Source of the DNA: Leucobacter celer subsp. astrifaciens
GTDB taxonomy: Bacteria; Actinomycetota; Actinomycetes; Actinomycetales; Microbacteriaceae
Direction: 5' to 3'
NCBI RefSeq assembly: GCF_001273835.1
Contig: NZ_JHEI01000136.1
Coordinates: 1-64,000, forward strand
DNA length: 64,000 bases
Positions 33,904-44,010 of the stretch are shown here, one piece after another. Under the pieces are notes generated by a model. The model did not search any database, was not told where the DNA came from, and saw only the letters and a list, made by a program, of their open reading frames with translations. Every line of letters starts with the position of its first letter. Within the stretch, counting starts at the first letter, position 1. The position numbers and the translations under genes were made by a program.

Positions 33904-33941
33904 AAATCGAGGAACCCAGATATTCGATACCTTAGGGGACT

Positions 33942-34433
33942 ATGGCGATTCGAGAGATCAGACTGTTCGGAGACCCGGTGCTGCGCACGGTGTGCGATCC
34001 CGTGTCGGAGATCGACGACGGCGTGCGAGCGCTGGTCGTCGACCTCTGCGAAACGGTCGACATGGACGGGCGGGCCGGTCTCGCGGCGACGCAGATCGGC
34101 CACACGCAGCGCGCCTTCAGCCTGAACATCGACGGCGAGATCAGCTACCTCATCAACCCCGAGATCGTGGCGCTCGAGGGCGACCCGGTGCCGACCGGCG
34201 AGGGATGCCTCTCCGTGCCCGATCTGTGGTTCGACGTGATGCGCTATCCGCGGGCGACGGTGCGGGGGATCGACCTCGACGGGGCAGAGGTCGTGATCTC
34301 GGGGGAGGGCCTGCTCGCGCAGGCGCTGCAGCACGAGTGCGACCACCTCGACGGCAAGCTCTACATCAACCGCCTGGACCGCGAGGCGCGCGGCGAGGCG
34401 ATGCGGCAGATCCGCCAGTCGAGCTGGTTCTGA
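33942..34433 (+). CDS. def: Peptide deformylase
   Basis: 163 aa with all three metal and catalytic motifs: GRAGLAATQIG (about 43-53), EGCLSVP with metal-binding Cys (about Cys89) and QHECDHLDG (HECDH at about 131-135). It removes the formyl group from the first methionine of nascent proteins. TACCTT at 33928-33933 lies 8 nt before the ATG, so the leader is either extremely short or the AGGGG between them serves as ribosome site. It converges with fadD. Confidence 0.96.
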   Translation: MAIREIRLFGDPVLRTVCDPVSEIDDGVRALVVDLCETVDMDGRAGLAATQIGHTQRAFSLNIDGEISYLINPEIVALEGDPVPTGEGCLSVPDLWFDVMRYPRATVRGIDLDGAEVVISGEGLLAQALQHECDHLDGKLYINRLDREARGEAMRQIRQSSWF

Positions 34434-34463
34434 GCCGAGCCGGATCGCAGCGACGGGACACGC

Positions 34464-34505
34464 GAGAGGGGCGGTGACCGGTTGAACCCGGTCACCGCCC
34501 CTCTC
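34464..34505. terminator. Bidirectional hairpin between def and the acyl-CoA synthetase gene
   Basis: Arms 34464-34481 and 34488-34505 (18 nt each) are perfect complements with a TTGAAC loop. It sits between the two convergent stops. Confidence 0.85.
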
Positions 34506-34524
34506 CGCTGTGCGCGGCGCCGGG

Positions 34525-36354
34525 CTACTTGCCGACGCTGACGGCCTCCGTCTGCGGGTTGTCGCCGTAGAGCTTCGAGATCTCGCCCGCGAAGTCGCGC
34601 AGGATGTTGTCGCGCTTGATGCTCATCTTCGGGGTGAGGTGGCCGTTGGCCTCGATGAACTCGGTCGGCAGGATCACGAACTTGCGGATCGACTCGGCCC
34701 GGGAGACGTACTTGTTGCCGTGATCGATGGCGCTCTGCACCTCCGCGAGCACCTTCGGATGCGCCGAGGCCTCCTCGAGCGTCATGTTCGGATCCTCGCC
34801 GTTGTTGTTGAGCCAGGCGGGGAGCATCTCGGGATCGAGCGTGACGAGCGCCGAGATGAAGGGCTTCTGGTCGCCGACCACCACGACCTGCCCGATGATG
34901 GTGTTGGACCGGATCGGATCCTCGAGGGCCGCCGGAGCGACGTTCTTGCCGCCGGCGGTGACGATGATCTCCTTCTTCCGGCCCGTGATCGAGAGGTAGC
35001 CGTCCTCGTCGAGCGACCCCAGATCCCCCGTGCGGAAGAAGCCGTCCTCGGTGAACACGGACTTCGTGGCCTCGGGGTTGTTCCAGTACTCCTTGAAGAC
35101 GTCGATGCCCTTGACCTCGATCTCGCCGTCCTCCGCGATGCGCACGGTGTGACCGGGCAGAGCGGGGCCGACGGTGCCGATCTTGAACTTATCGGGCAGG
35201 TTGACCGTGACCGGGGCCGTGGTCTCGGTGAGGCCGTAGCCCTCGAGGATCTTCACGCCGAGGCTGCGGTAGAAGTGGCCGAGGTAGTGGCTGAGCGGCG
35301 CCGAGCCCGACACCGCGAAGCGCACGTTGCCGCCGAGGCGCTCGCGCAGCTTCGCGTACACGAGCTTGTCGAAGAGCTTGAACTTGAGGCCGAGCATGAA
35401 CGGCACCTTGCCGGCGTCGAGCGCCTCGGAGTGCTCGACGGCCACCTTCGCGGCAGCGCGGAAGATCTTGCCCTTGCCCTCGGCCTCCGTCTTCTGCTCG
35501 GCCGAGTTGTAGACCTTCTCGAAGACGCGCGGCACGGCCAGCAGGAACGTCGGCTTGAACGTGCCGAGCGCGGGCAGCAGCTGCGTGGTGTCGGCCTGGT
35601 GGCCCACCCGCACGCCGGAGTGGACCGCGAGCACGGAGATGAAGCGCGCGAAGACGTGCGCGAGGGTGACGAACAGCAGCGTCGAAGAGCCGGGCTGCTG
35701 CACCACCTCGGAGAGCGCCGCTGCGGAGTTGCGCGAGAGGTCGACGAAGTTCGCGTGGGTGAGCACGCAGCCCTTGGGGCGCCCGGTGGACCCGGAGGTG
35801 TAGATGAGGGTGGCGATGTCGCTGCCGATCGCGAGGGAGCGACGGCGCTCGATCTCCTCGTCGGCCACGTCCTTGCCCGCGGCGTGCAGCGCGTCGAGCG
35901 CTCCCTGGTCGAGACGCCAGTCCAGCGTGATACCGGTCGCTTCGGCCCGGATCTCCGCGAAGCGCTCGGCGTGCTCCGCCGTCTCGGTGACGATGCCCCG
36001 TGCGCCGGAGTCCTCGAGGATCCAGTGGATCTGCAGGGGGGAGGAGGTCTCGTAGACGGGGACCATGACGGCGCCGGCGTAGTGCAGGGCGAAGTCGACC
36101 AGCGTCCACTCGTAGCTCGTCTTGCAGATGAAGGCGATCCGGTCGCCGGGCTCCACACCCGCGGCGGCGAAGCCCTTCGCGAGCGCGACCACCTGCTCGC
36201 GGAACTCCGCGGCACTGATGTCGCGCCATCCCTCGCCCTGCGGCACTGCGAAGAGCGACCGGTCCGGGGTCGTGGCGACGCGCTGCTCCAGCAGGTCGGT
36301 GATGTTGTCCTCCGGGACGGAGGGGATCAGGATCGGGGTCTCAGACTGTTGCAC
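34525..36354 (-). CDS. Long-chain acyl-CoA synthetase (FadD15-like)
   Basis: 609 aa from GTG 36354, preceded by AAGGAG. The AMP-binding signature LIYTSGSTGRPKG (about residues 180-192) and later blocks EGYGLTETTAPV and FFRTGDLGSLDEDGYLSIT mark an acyl-adenylating enzyme of the long-chain fatty acid:CoA ligase group. In Mycobacterium the orthologue FadD15 lies in the same chromosomal area as the acyltransferase and aroG. It activates fatty acids with ATP and CoA at the membrane. Next to a divergent plsC-type gene, suggesting lipid synthesis or recycling. Confidence 0.93.
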   Translation of the reverse strand: MQQSETPILIPSVPEDNITDLLEQRVATTPDRSLFAVPQGEGWRDISAAEFREQVVALAKGFAAAGVEPGDRIAFICKTSYEWTLVDFALHYAGAVMVPVYETSSPLQIHWILEDSGARGIVTETAEHAERFAEIRAEATGITLDWRLDQGALDALHAAGKDVADEEIERRRSLAIGSDIATLIYTSGSTGRPKGCVLTHANFVDLSRNSAAALSEVVQQPGSSTLLFVTLAHVFARFISVLAVHSGVRVGHQADTTQLLPALGTFKPTFLLAVPRVFEKVYNSAEQKTEAEGKGKIFRAAAKVAVEHSEALDAGKVPFMLGLKFKLFDKLVYAKLRERLGGNVRFAVSGSAPLSHYLGHFYRSLGVKILEGYGLTETTAPVTVNLPDKFKIGTVGPALPGHTVRIAEDGEIEVKGIDVFKEYWNNPEATKSVFTEDGFFRTGDLGSLDEDGYLSITGRKKEIIVTAGGKNVAPAALEDPIRSNTIIGQVVVVGDQKPFISALVTLDPEMLPAWLNNNGEDPNMTLEEASAHPKVLAEVQSAIDHGNKYVSRAESIRKFVILPTEFIEANGHLTPKMSIKRDNILRDFAGEISKLYGDNPQTEAVSVGK

Positions 36355-36492
36355 GGCAGCTCCTTCGATACCTCGTCGGGGAAACACGGCGGTGCTTCCG
36401 CAGCACCGCGATCATGCCTTCAGCCTATACGCATACCGTCGAGGCGCCCCGGCTCGGCTATTCTGTTCTGAGACGAGAGGAAATCGCCCGCC

Positions 36493-37164
36493 GTGCTCTA
36501 TTGGATTTTTAAACACCTGATCATCGGGCCGTTCTTGAAAACGATCTATCGCCCGTGGGTGGAGGGTGCCGAGAATATTCCGGCGTCGGGCCCGGTAATT
36601 ATTGTGGGAAACCACCTGTCGGTGATCGATTCCTTCTTCATGCCGCTGATGATCGACCGGCGCGTGTACTTCCTCGCGAAGAGCGACTACTTCACGGGTC
36701 GCGGCCCGGGGGGCTGGCTGGTGAAGAACTTCATGCTCGCCGTCGGCCAGCTGCCGATCGACCGCTCCGGCGGCAAGGCGTCCGAGGCGTCGCTCAACAC
36801 CGGGCTGAGCGTGCTGGACCGCGGCGACGTGCTCGGCATCTACCCCGAAGGCACCCGCAGCCCCGACGCGAGACTGTACCGCGGACGCACCGGCGTGGCC
36901 CGCCTCGTGCTCGAGTCCGGCGCGACGGTGGTCCCCATCGTGATGATCGACACCGAGAAGGCCATGCCCATCGGGGTGAAGATCCCGAAGATCCGCAGGA
37001 TCGGAACGGTGATCGGCAAGCCCCTCGATTTCAGTCGGTTCGAGGGCATGAGCGCCGACCGATTCGTGCTGCGCAGCGTAACCGACGAGATCATGCTCGA
37101 GATCCAGAAGCTGAGCGGGCAGCAGTACGTCGACGTGTACGCCTCCAGCGTACGCAACCGGTAA
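36493..37164 (+). CDS. 1-acyl-sn-glycerol-3-phosphate acyltransferase (PlsC family)
   Basis: 223 aa from GTG 36493 with AGAGGA upstream. The acyltransferase motifs are NHLSVID (the HX4D catalytic pair, about 39-45), YPEGTRSPD (about 117-125) and the substrate-binding block around RGRTGVARL. It transfers an acyl chain to lysophosphatidate or a related lipid acceptor. Divergent from the acyl-CoA synthetase, which could supply its donor. Confidence 0.92.
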   Translation: MLYWIFKHLIIGPFLKTIYRPWVEGAENIPASGPVIIVGNHLSVIDSFFMPLMIDRRVYFLAKSDYFTGRGPGGWLVKNFMLAVGQLPIDRSGGKASEASLNTGLSVLDRGDVLGIYPEGTRSPDARLYRGRTGVARLVLESGATVVPIVMIDTEKAMPIGVKIPKIRRIGTVIGKPLDFSRFEGMSADRFVLRSVTDEIMLEIQKLSGQQYVDVYASSVRNR

Positions 37165-37266
37165 CGCACGCGATCGGCGGGCGCGGGCTAGTAAGCTGAG
37201 AGGGTTGCGGTCTTGGACCGTGACATCCGCGTACCCGTATTTCACACGAAGGATCCGGAAGAGCTG

Positions 37267-38637
37267 ATGACGATCCAGACCACTGACACTGCTGCATCAC
37301 GAGCGTTCGCGGAGCTCGACGCGTATCGCGAGCGCGAAGCGAAGCAGCAGCCGAGCTGGCCGGATCCCGCAGCGGTCGCCGCAGCGTCAGCCGAGCTCGC
37401 CTCGCAGCCGCCCCTCGTCTTCGCGGGCGAGGCCGATCAGCTCCGCGAGCGGCTCGCCGCCGCGGCGCGCGGCGAGGCCTTCCTGCTGCAGGGGGGCGAT
37501 TGCGCCGAGACCTTCGCCGCCGCCACCGCGGACAAGATCCGCGACCGCGTGAAGACCCTGCTGCAGATGGCGGTCGTGCTGACCTACGGCGCCTCGATGC
37601 CGGTCATCAAGGTGGGTCGCATGGCGGGCCAGTTCGCCAAGCCGCGCTCGAGCAACAGCGAGACGCGAGAGGACGTGACGCTGCCGGCCTACCGGGGAGA
37701 CCTCGTCAACGGCTACGACTTCACCCTGGATTCGCGCACCGCGAACCCGCAGCGCCTCGTCCAGGGCTACCACGTGTCGGCATCGACGCTCAACCTGATC
37801 CGGGCCTTCACGCAGGGCGGCTTCGCCGATCTGCGCCAGGTGCACGAGTGGAACAAGGGCTTTGTCTCGAACCCGGCGAACCAGCGCTACGAGTCGCTCG
37901 CTGCCGAGATCGACCGCGCGCTCAAGTTCATGCAGGCCTGCGGCGTGGAGAGCAGCGCGCTCACGCAGACCGAGTTCTACGTGAGCCACGAGGCGCTGCT
38001 GCTCGACTACGAGCGCCCCCTCACCCGGGTGGATTCGCGCACCGGCGAGCTGTACGACACCTCGGGGCACATGCTCTGGATCGGCGAGCGCACGCGCGAG
38101 CTCGACGGCGCGCACGTCGAGTTCCTCTCCCACGTGCGCAACCCGATCGGGGTCAAACTCGGACCGACCGCGACGGTCGACGACGCGATGCGTCTCATCG
38201 ACAAGCTCGATCCCGAGCGCGAGCCGGGCCGACTGACCTTCATCACGCGCATGGGCGCCGGCAAGATCCGCGACGTGCTGCCCGGCCTGCTCGAGGGCGT
38301 TCGCGACGCAGGTGCGACGCCGCTCTGGATCACGGACCCGATGCACGGCAACGGCATCACCACCGCGACCGGCTACAAGACGCGGCGCTTCGACGACGTC
38401 ATGGACGAGCTGCTCGGGTTCTTCGAGGCGCACCGCGAGGTCGGCACCTTCCCGGGCGGTATCCACGTCGAGCTCACCGGCGACGACGTCACGGAGTGCC
38501 TCGGCGGCTCCGAGAACATCGACGAGGCGGCGCTCGAGACCCGCTACGAGTCGCTCTGCGACCCGCGCCTCAACCACATGCAGTCGCTCGAGCTCGCCTT
38601 CCTCGTGGCCGAGGAGCTCAAGCGCCTCGGTCGCTGA
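37267..38637 (+). CDS. aroG: Class II 3-deoxy-7-phosphoheptulonate synthase (DAHP synthase)
   Basis: 456 aa from ATG 37267 with GGAAGAG upstream. Class II hallmarks include LLQGGDCAETFA (about 73-84), KVGRMAGQFAKPRSS and the later WITDPMHGNG block. It condenses PEP and erythrose 4-phosphate, the first step of aromatic amino acid synthesis. Class II is the form used by Mycobacterium (Rv2178c), where it also stands near pknL and idsA2. Confidence 0.96.
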   Translation: MTIQTTDTAASRAFAELDAYREREAKQQPSWPDPAAVAAASAELASQPPLVFAGEADQLRERLAAAARGEAFLLQGGDCAETFAAATADKIRDRVKTLLQMAVVLTYGASMPVIKVGRMAGQFAKPRSSNSETREDVTLPAYRGDLVNGYDFTLDSRTANPQRLVQGYHVSASTLNLIRAFTQGGFADLRQVHEWNKGFVSNPANQRYESLAAEIDRALKFMQACGVESSALTQTEFYVSHEALLLDYERPLTRVDSRTGELYDTSGHMLWIGERTRELDGAHVEFLSHVRNPIGVKLGPTATVDDAMRLIDKLDPEREPGRLTFITRMGAGKIRDVLPGLLEGVRDAGATPLWITDPMHGNGITTATGYKTRRFDDVMDELLGFFEAHREVGTFPGGIHVELTGDDVTECLGGSENIDEAALETRYESLCDPRLNHMQSLELAFLVAEELKRLGR

Positions 38638-38662
38638 CGCCGGGAGAGCAACTGCTCGCCGG

Positions 38663-38700
38663 CAGCGCCCCCGCGGATCACGTGATCCGCGGGGGCGCTG
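38663..38700. terminator. 38-bp perfect palindrome after aroG
   Basis: The sequence 38663-38700 is its own reverse complement, with centre ATCACGTGAT. It lies 26 nt after the aroG stop and likely ends transcription from aroG. Confidence 0.8.
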
Positions 38701-38732
38701 CTGCGCCAGGCGAATCGAAGCTCCGCAGTTCT

Positions 38733-38806
38733 CGGTTTCGATTCCGCTGCGCTCCGCTCAACCAGCGAAGTACCGCCGGTTGAACGAGCGCAGCGAGTCG
38801 AAACCC
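38733..38806. repeat. REP-like palindrome between aroG and the kinase gene
   Basis: An imperfect inverted repeat runs from GGTTTCGATTCCGCTGCGCT to its partner around GCGCAGCGAGTCGAAACC, loop about 14 nt. It shares the GAGTCGA core of the elements at 8574 and 33845. It ends 7 nt before the kinase stop codon, between convergent genes. Confidence 0.75.
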
Positions 38807-38812
38807 GCAGAG

Positions 38813-40945
<2,133 letters not shown>

Positions 40946-40951
40946 GACGAG

Positions 40952-40957
40952 AGTCTA
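40952..40957 (-). promoter_or_regulatory. -10 box (TAGACT) of the kinase gene, leaderless arrangement
   Basis: TAGACT on the minus strand is followed by 6 nt (CTCGTC) and then GTG. No ribosome site is visible, so translation probably starts on a leaderless transcript. Confidence 0.55.
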
Positions 40958-41039
40958 CGGAAGTTCGATCGCGATTCGTTCGACCCGCGCCGAGCTGTCG
41001 CGGATTGCGAACGATGCGAGACGCTGGCAGAGTTGAAGC

Positions 41040-41387
41040 GTGCCAGAGAACATTGCACCCGATACGCCCTTCCTCACGGTTCCCGAACTCGTCGAGCGCT
41101 TCGGCCTCGCCCCGGGCAAGATCCACCGCCTCATCGAAGATCACCAGCTCGCCGCGGTGCGCATCGACGGGGTGCTCAAGGTGCCGGCCGAGTTCGTGCT
41201 GGACGACCACCCGCTGCCCCCGCTGCGCGGCACGCTGCTGGTGTTGCTCGATGCCGGCTTCGCCGACGACGAGGCGGTGGCCTGGCTGCTCGCGCACAAC
41301 GACGAGCTGGGGGAGCGGCCGGTGGAGGCGCTGCGAGCCGGCCGCAAGAGCGCGGTGCGACGCGCGACGCAGGCTCTCGCCTTCTGA
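41040..41387 (+). CDS. Rv2175c-family DNA-binding protein
   Basis: 115 aa from GTG 41040. An N-terminal winged helix (about 13-60, VPELVERFGLAPGKIHRLIE) and a C-terminal helical part with ELGERPVEALRAGRK match the Rv2175c family, a substrate of PknL in Mycobacterium. The mycobacterial protein is phosphorylated at Thr9; residue 9 here is also Thr (IAPDTPF), although the surroundings differ. Divergent from the PknL-like kinase, which makes a kinase-substrate pair likely. Confidence 0.85.
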   Translation: MPENIAPDTPFLTVPELVERFGLAPGKIHRLIEDHQLAAVRIDGVLKVPAEFVLDDHPLPPLRGTLLVLLDAGFADDEAVAWLLAHNDELGERPVEALRAGRKSAVRRATQALAF

Positions 41388-41406
41388 GGCTCAGGACTTC
41401 TGAGGC

Positions 41407-42507
41407 TCAGAAGGTGCGGCGCGCCGCACGCTCCGCGAGCCGCCTGAGCAGTTCTGCCGCGTCGGAGCGGATCGGAGCGCTCCGCAGCGCGTCCGTCGCC
41501 CGGTCGACATTCCGGGTGATCATCTCCTCGACCCGTTCCACCGCGCCGCTCTCGCGGATCGTGCGCTGCAGGATCGCCACCTGCTCGCGATCCAGCTCGC
41601 TGCCCAGGAGGTCGTCGAAGATGCGCCGCTGGGTGGGTGGGAGATTCTCCCTGGCGAGCGTGACGAGCACGGTGCGCTTGCCCTCGGCCAGGTCGTCCCC
41701 GATGGGCTTCCCGGTGAGCTCCTCGTCGCCGAAGACGCCCAGCAGGTCATCGCGCAGCTGGAACGCGACGCCGACGGGGAGGCCGAAGTCGGAGAGGGCG
41801 TGCTCCTGCGCCTCGTCGGCCCCGGCGAGCGCGGCACCGATGAGCAGCGGCGCCTCGACGCTGTACTTCGCCGACTTGTAGACGAGCACACGGGTGGACC
41901 GCTCGAGCTGCTCGGTGTGCTCCGCGAATGTCGCCTGCTGCTCCTCGAGCACGTCGAGGTACTGGCCCACCGCCACCTCGCTGCGCATGCGGTTGAAGTG
42001 CTCCCGCGTGCGCCGCGAGGCCTCGCGATCGGGCACGGCGTCGCAGGCGGCCTGCAGCAGCTCGTCCGCCCACGACTGCAGCAGGTCGCCGAGCAGGATC
42101 GCCCCGGCGAGGCCGAAGTGCTCCGGATCGCCGCGCCAGCCGTGCTGCTGATGCAGCCCCGAGAAGAGCCGGTGCACGGCCGGGCGGCCGCGCCTGGTGT
42201 CCGAGCGGTCGATGACATCGTCGTGGATGAGCGCCGCGGCGTGGAACAGCTCGAGCGCGCAGGCGGCGTCGAGCACGGCGCCCAGCTCGCGGTCGACGTC
42301 GGAGGAGATGTCGAGCGGCCGTGCGGCGCGGTATCCGAGGGCTGCGAACTGCGCGCGGAAGCGCTTACCGCCCGAGAGGAAGCCGAGCGCCTCGTCGAGC
42401 AGCGGCGCCGCGTCGGGACCGAGCGGTTCGAGAGCCCGGCGATGGCGGGCCAGCGTGTCGCCGATCCGCTCCTGAATAAGCCCTGCGAGTCGCGTCGTTT
42501 CTTGCAC
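41407..42507 (-). CDS. idsA: Polyprenyl diphosphate synthase (IdsA-like)
   Basis: 366 aa. The first Asp-rich motif is HDDVIDRSDTRRG (DDxxD at about 96-100) and the second is QLRDDLLGVFGD. These bind diphosphate through Mg2+. It builds C15-C20 or longer isoprenoid chains for quinones, carotenoids or undecaprenyl carriers; chain length cannot be read safely. The GTG start at 42507 has no ribosome site but a -10 box 6 nt upstream. Divergent from the DUF3040 gene. Confidence 0.93.
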   Translation of the reverse strand: MQETTRLAGLIQERIGDTLARHRRALEPLGPDAAPLLDEALGFLSGGKRFRAQFAALGYRAARPLDISSDVDRELGAVLDAACALELFHAAALIHDDVIDRSDTRRGRPAVHRLFSGLHQQHGWRGDPEHFGLAGAILLGDLLQSWADELLQAACDAVPDREASRRTREHFNRMRSEVAVGQYLDVLEEQQATFAEHTEQLERSTRVLVYKSAKYSVEAPLLIGAALAGADEAQEHALSDFGLPVGVAFQLRDDLLGVFGDEELTGKPIGDDLAEGKRTVLVTLARENLPPTQRRIFDDLLGSELDREQVAILQRTIRESGAVERVEEMITRNVDRATDALRSAPIRSDAAELLRRLAERAARRTF

Positions 42508-42513
42508 GCAACT

Positions 42514-42519
42514 AGCCTA
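42514..42519 (-). promoter_or_regulatory. -10 box (TAGGCT) of idsA, leaderless arrangement
   Basis: TAGGCT on the minus strand, then AGTTGC, then GTG. Spacing and lack of a ribosome site are as for the kinase and ParA genes. Confidence 0.55.
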
Positions 42520-42600
42520 GTCGCGGGCCGGAGAAGTAGACTGTATTCAGCGAAGGCTGTACGAGTTTTCGAAAAGTGAAGCAACTCCAGGAGGGTCGTC

Positions 42601-42987
42601 ATGGCGCTGTCAGAACGCGAGCAGCGGCTGCTTGACGAGATGGAACGAGGCTTCTACCAGAGCGAAGCCGATGTGATGCAGACGGTTCCGGCGAGCCGCC
42701 GCCGGGTCAACTACCGATCGCTGGTCCTCGGCATCATCGTGGTGCTGGTGGGAGTCGGCGTGCTCGTCGGAGGTGTTGCGGCGCAGCAGCTCTGGCTGGG
42801 GCTCATCGGCTTCGCCGTGATGCTCGGCGGAGTGATGCTGATGTTCTGGCGGGGCTCGGAGCCCGGCATCGAGTCGGAGCTCTCGGGTGAGTCGAAGAGC
42901 GGCGGCGCGCAGGGCGCAGCCGGGCGCGAGTCGCTCAGCGAGCGCATGGAGCGCCGCTGGGACGAGCGCATGGGCGGCGAACGCTAG
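42601..42987 (+). CDS. DUF3040 membrane protein
   Basis: 128 aa. The N-terminus MALSEREQRLLDEMERGF is the DUF3040 signature, followed by two membrane segments at about 43-63 and 66-83 and a hydrophilic tail. AGGAGG lies 6-7 nt before ATG 42601. This family commonly precedes mraZ in actinobacteria, so it may act in envelope or division biology; the molecular role is unknown. Confidence 0.9.
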   Translation: MALSEREQRLLDEMERGFYQSEADVMQTVPASRRRVNYRSLVLGIIVVLVGVGVLVGGVAAQQLWLGLIGFAVMLGGVMLMFWRGSEPGIESELSGESKSGGAQGAAGRESLSERMERRWDERMGGER

Positions 42988-43019
42988 CGCAGAGGCCGCC
43001 ACCCACACTTGCCACAACG

Positions 43020-43049
43020 AAGGACCGCGGGGAACCGCGGTCCTTTTTT
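43020..43049 (+). terminator. Rho-independent terminator after the DUF3040 gene
   Basis: AAGGACCGCGG (43020-43030) pairs with CCGCGGTCCTT (43035-43045) around GGAA and runs into TTTTTT (43044-43049). This is the only terminator in the window with a classical T-run that I found. Confidence 0.93.
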
Positions 43050-43083
43050 CGTGCCCGCTGCGCGCCCGACGGGTGACGCCGCG

Positions 43084-43137
43084 CTGCTGCTCCTGCTGCT
43101 CCTGCTGCTCCTGCTGCTCCTGCTGCTCCTGCTGCGC
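43084..43137. repeat. 9-bp tandem repeat (CTGCTGCTC)n
   Basis: Five perfect head-to-tail copies (43084-43128) and a sixth ending CTGCTGCGC. It is non-coding by all other signs. It may vary in copy number between strains. Confidence 0.9.
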
Positions 43138-43167
43138 AATCCCGCAATCCCTGGCTCGCTCCCCAAC

Positions 43168-43220
43168 GCGCGTCAGTAGTTGCTGCTTCGCGTCGCTTTT
43201 GGTGACAACTACTGGCGCGC
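43168..43220. repeat. Inverted repeat with CAGTAGTTG core
   Basis: GCGCGTCAGTAGTTG (43168-43182) and CAACTACTGGCGCGC (43206-43220) pair with one G/T mismatch around a 23-nt loop. It could be a hairpin or paired binding sites. Confidence 0.6.
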
Positions 43221-43325
43221 GAACCCGGGGCGATGCGGGCCTCGTGCGGGCGCGGCTGCGCGTCGGTCGGCGCCTCGGCCGCGATCGCGTCTGGCGAGTG
43301 ATTCCGCGCTGCCGTCGCGCGACTC

Positions 43326-43341
43326 CTCCACTTTGCTCCAC
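43326..43341 (-). promoter_or_regulatory. Pair of inverted MraZ-like boxes
   Basis: On the minus strand GTGGAG occurs at 43341-43336 and 43331-43326, exactly 10 bp apart, like the boxes next to mraZ but in the opposite direction and about 170 bp further upstream. Confidence 0.45.
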
Positions 43342-43513
43342 TTCGGGTCGCGGATGCGTCTCGAGCCGCGTGAATCCGCGGTGATCGATGCGCTTCCGGG
43401 CGCGAAACGCGCGGAGTGTCGGCGTGCGGCTGTGCGGGTGCGCGTCCCTGGAGCCGCGGAATCATGCGGCACTCGCGCCCGCGGGGGAGAAAATGGAGCG
43501 GAAAACGATTGAA

Positions 43514-43539
43514 GTGGAGGAAAGTGGAGTAGTGTGGGG
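43514..43539 (+). promoter_or_regulatory. MraZ operator: three boxes with 10-bp period
   Basis: GTGGAG (43514), GTGGAG (43524) and GTGGGG (43534) stand in direct repeat with a 10-bp period, 28-53 nt before the mraZ GTG. A weaker ATGGAG lies at 43493. MraZ binds TGGGN repeats spaced by 5 nt in other bacteria, so this is the expected autoregulatory site. Confidence 0.75.
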
Positions 43540-43566
43540 TTCCAAAGTCGAGGGAGGGAGGTATCC

Positions 43567-43998
43567 GTGTTTCTCGGTACCTTCACGCCCAGGCTCGACG
43601 AGAAGGGCCGGGTGATCCTGCCGGCCAAGTTCCGCGACGAGCTCGCCGACGGCCTCGTCATCACCCGGGGGCAGGAACGCTGTCTGTACGTGTTCAGCGA
43701 GCAGGAGTTCGCCCAGATGCACGACCGCATCCGCCAGGCCCCCGTCACCTCGAAGCAGGCGCGGGACTACCTGCGCGTGTTCCTCTCCGGGGCGCACCCG
43801 GAGACCCCCGACAAGCAGAGCCGGATCACCATCCCGCAGAGCCTGCGCGAGTACGCGGGTCTCGATCGTGAACTCGCGGTGATCGGCGCGGGCTCGCGCG
43901 CCGAGATCTGGGACGCCGAGGCGTGGCAGAGCTACCTGGCCGAGCAGGAGTCGGCGTTCTCCGACATCGAGGAGGAGGTGATCCCGGGCATGTTCTAG
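43567..43998 (+). CDS. mraZ: Transcriptional regulator MraZ
   Basis: 143 aa from GTG 43567 with GGGAGG upstream. Two SpoVT/AbrB-like halves are visible: [18 protein letters not shown] (about 6-23) and [17 protein letters not shown] (about 80-96). It is the first gene of the dcw cluster and represses or tunes it by binding repeat boxes just upstream. Confidence 0.96.
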   Translation: MFLGTFTPRLDEKGRVILPAKFRDELADGLVITRGQERCLYVFSEQEFAQMHDRIRQAPVTSKQARDYLRVFLSGAHPETPDKQSRITIPQSLREYAGLDRELAVIGAGSRAEIWDAEAWQSYLAEQESAFSDIEEEVIPGMF

Positions 43999-44010
43999 CC
44001 CGGATCCACG

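Larger units (their letters stand above)
42988..43566. other. 579-bp region upstream of mraZ without a convincing gene
   Basis: It holds a terminator for the DUF3040 gene (43020-43049), a 9-bp tandem repeat (43084-43137), an inverted repeat (43168-43220), and MraZ-like boxes in both orientations (43326-43341 and 43514-43539). Open frames present in it are short, Arg-rich and compositionally unlike the neighbours. Confidence 0.7.

Noticed and set aside
43180..43512. Small plus-strand frame between the DUF3040 gene and mraZ
   Set aside because: Translation is Arg/Ala-rich and low complexity, with no ribosome site, and it overlaps candidate regulatory boxes.
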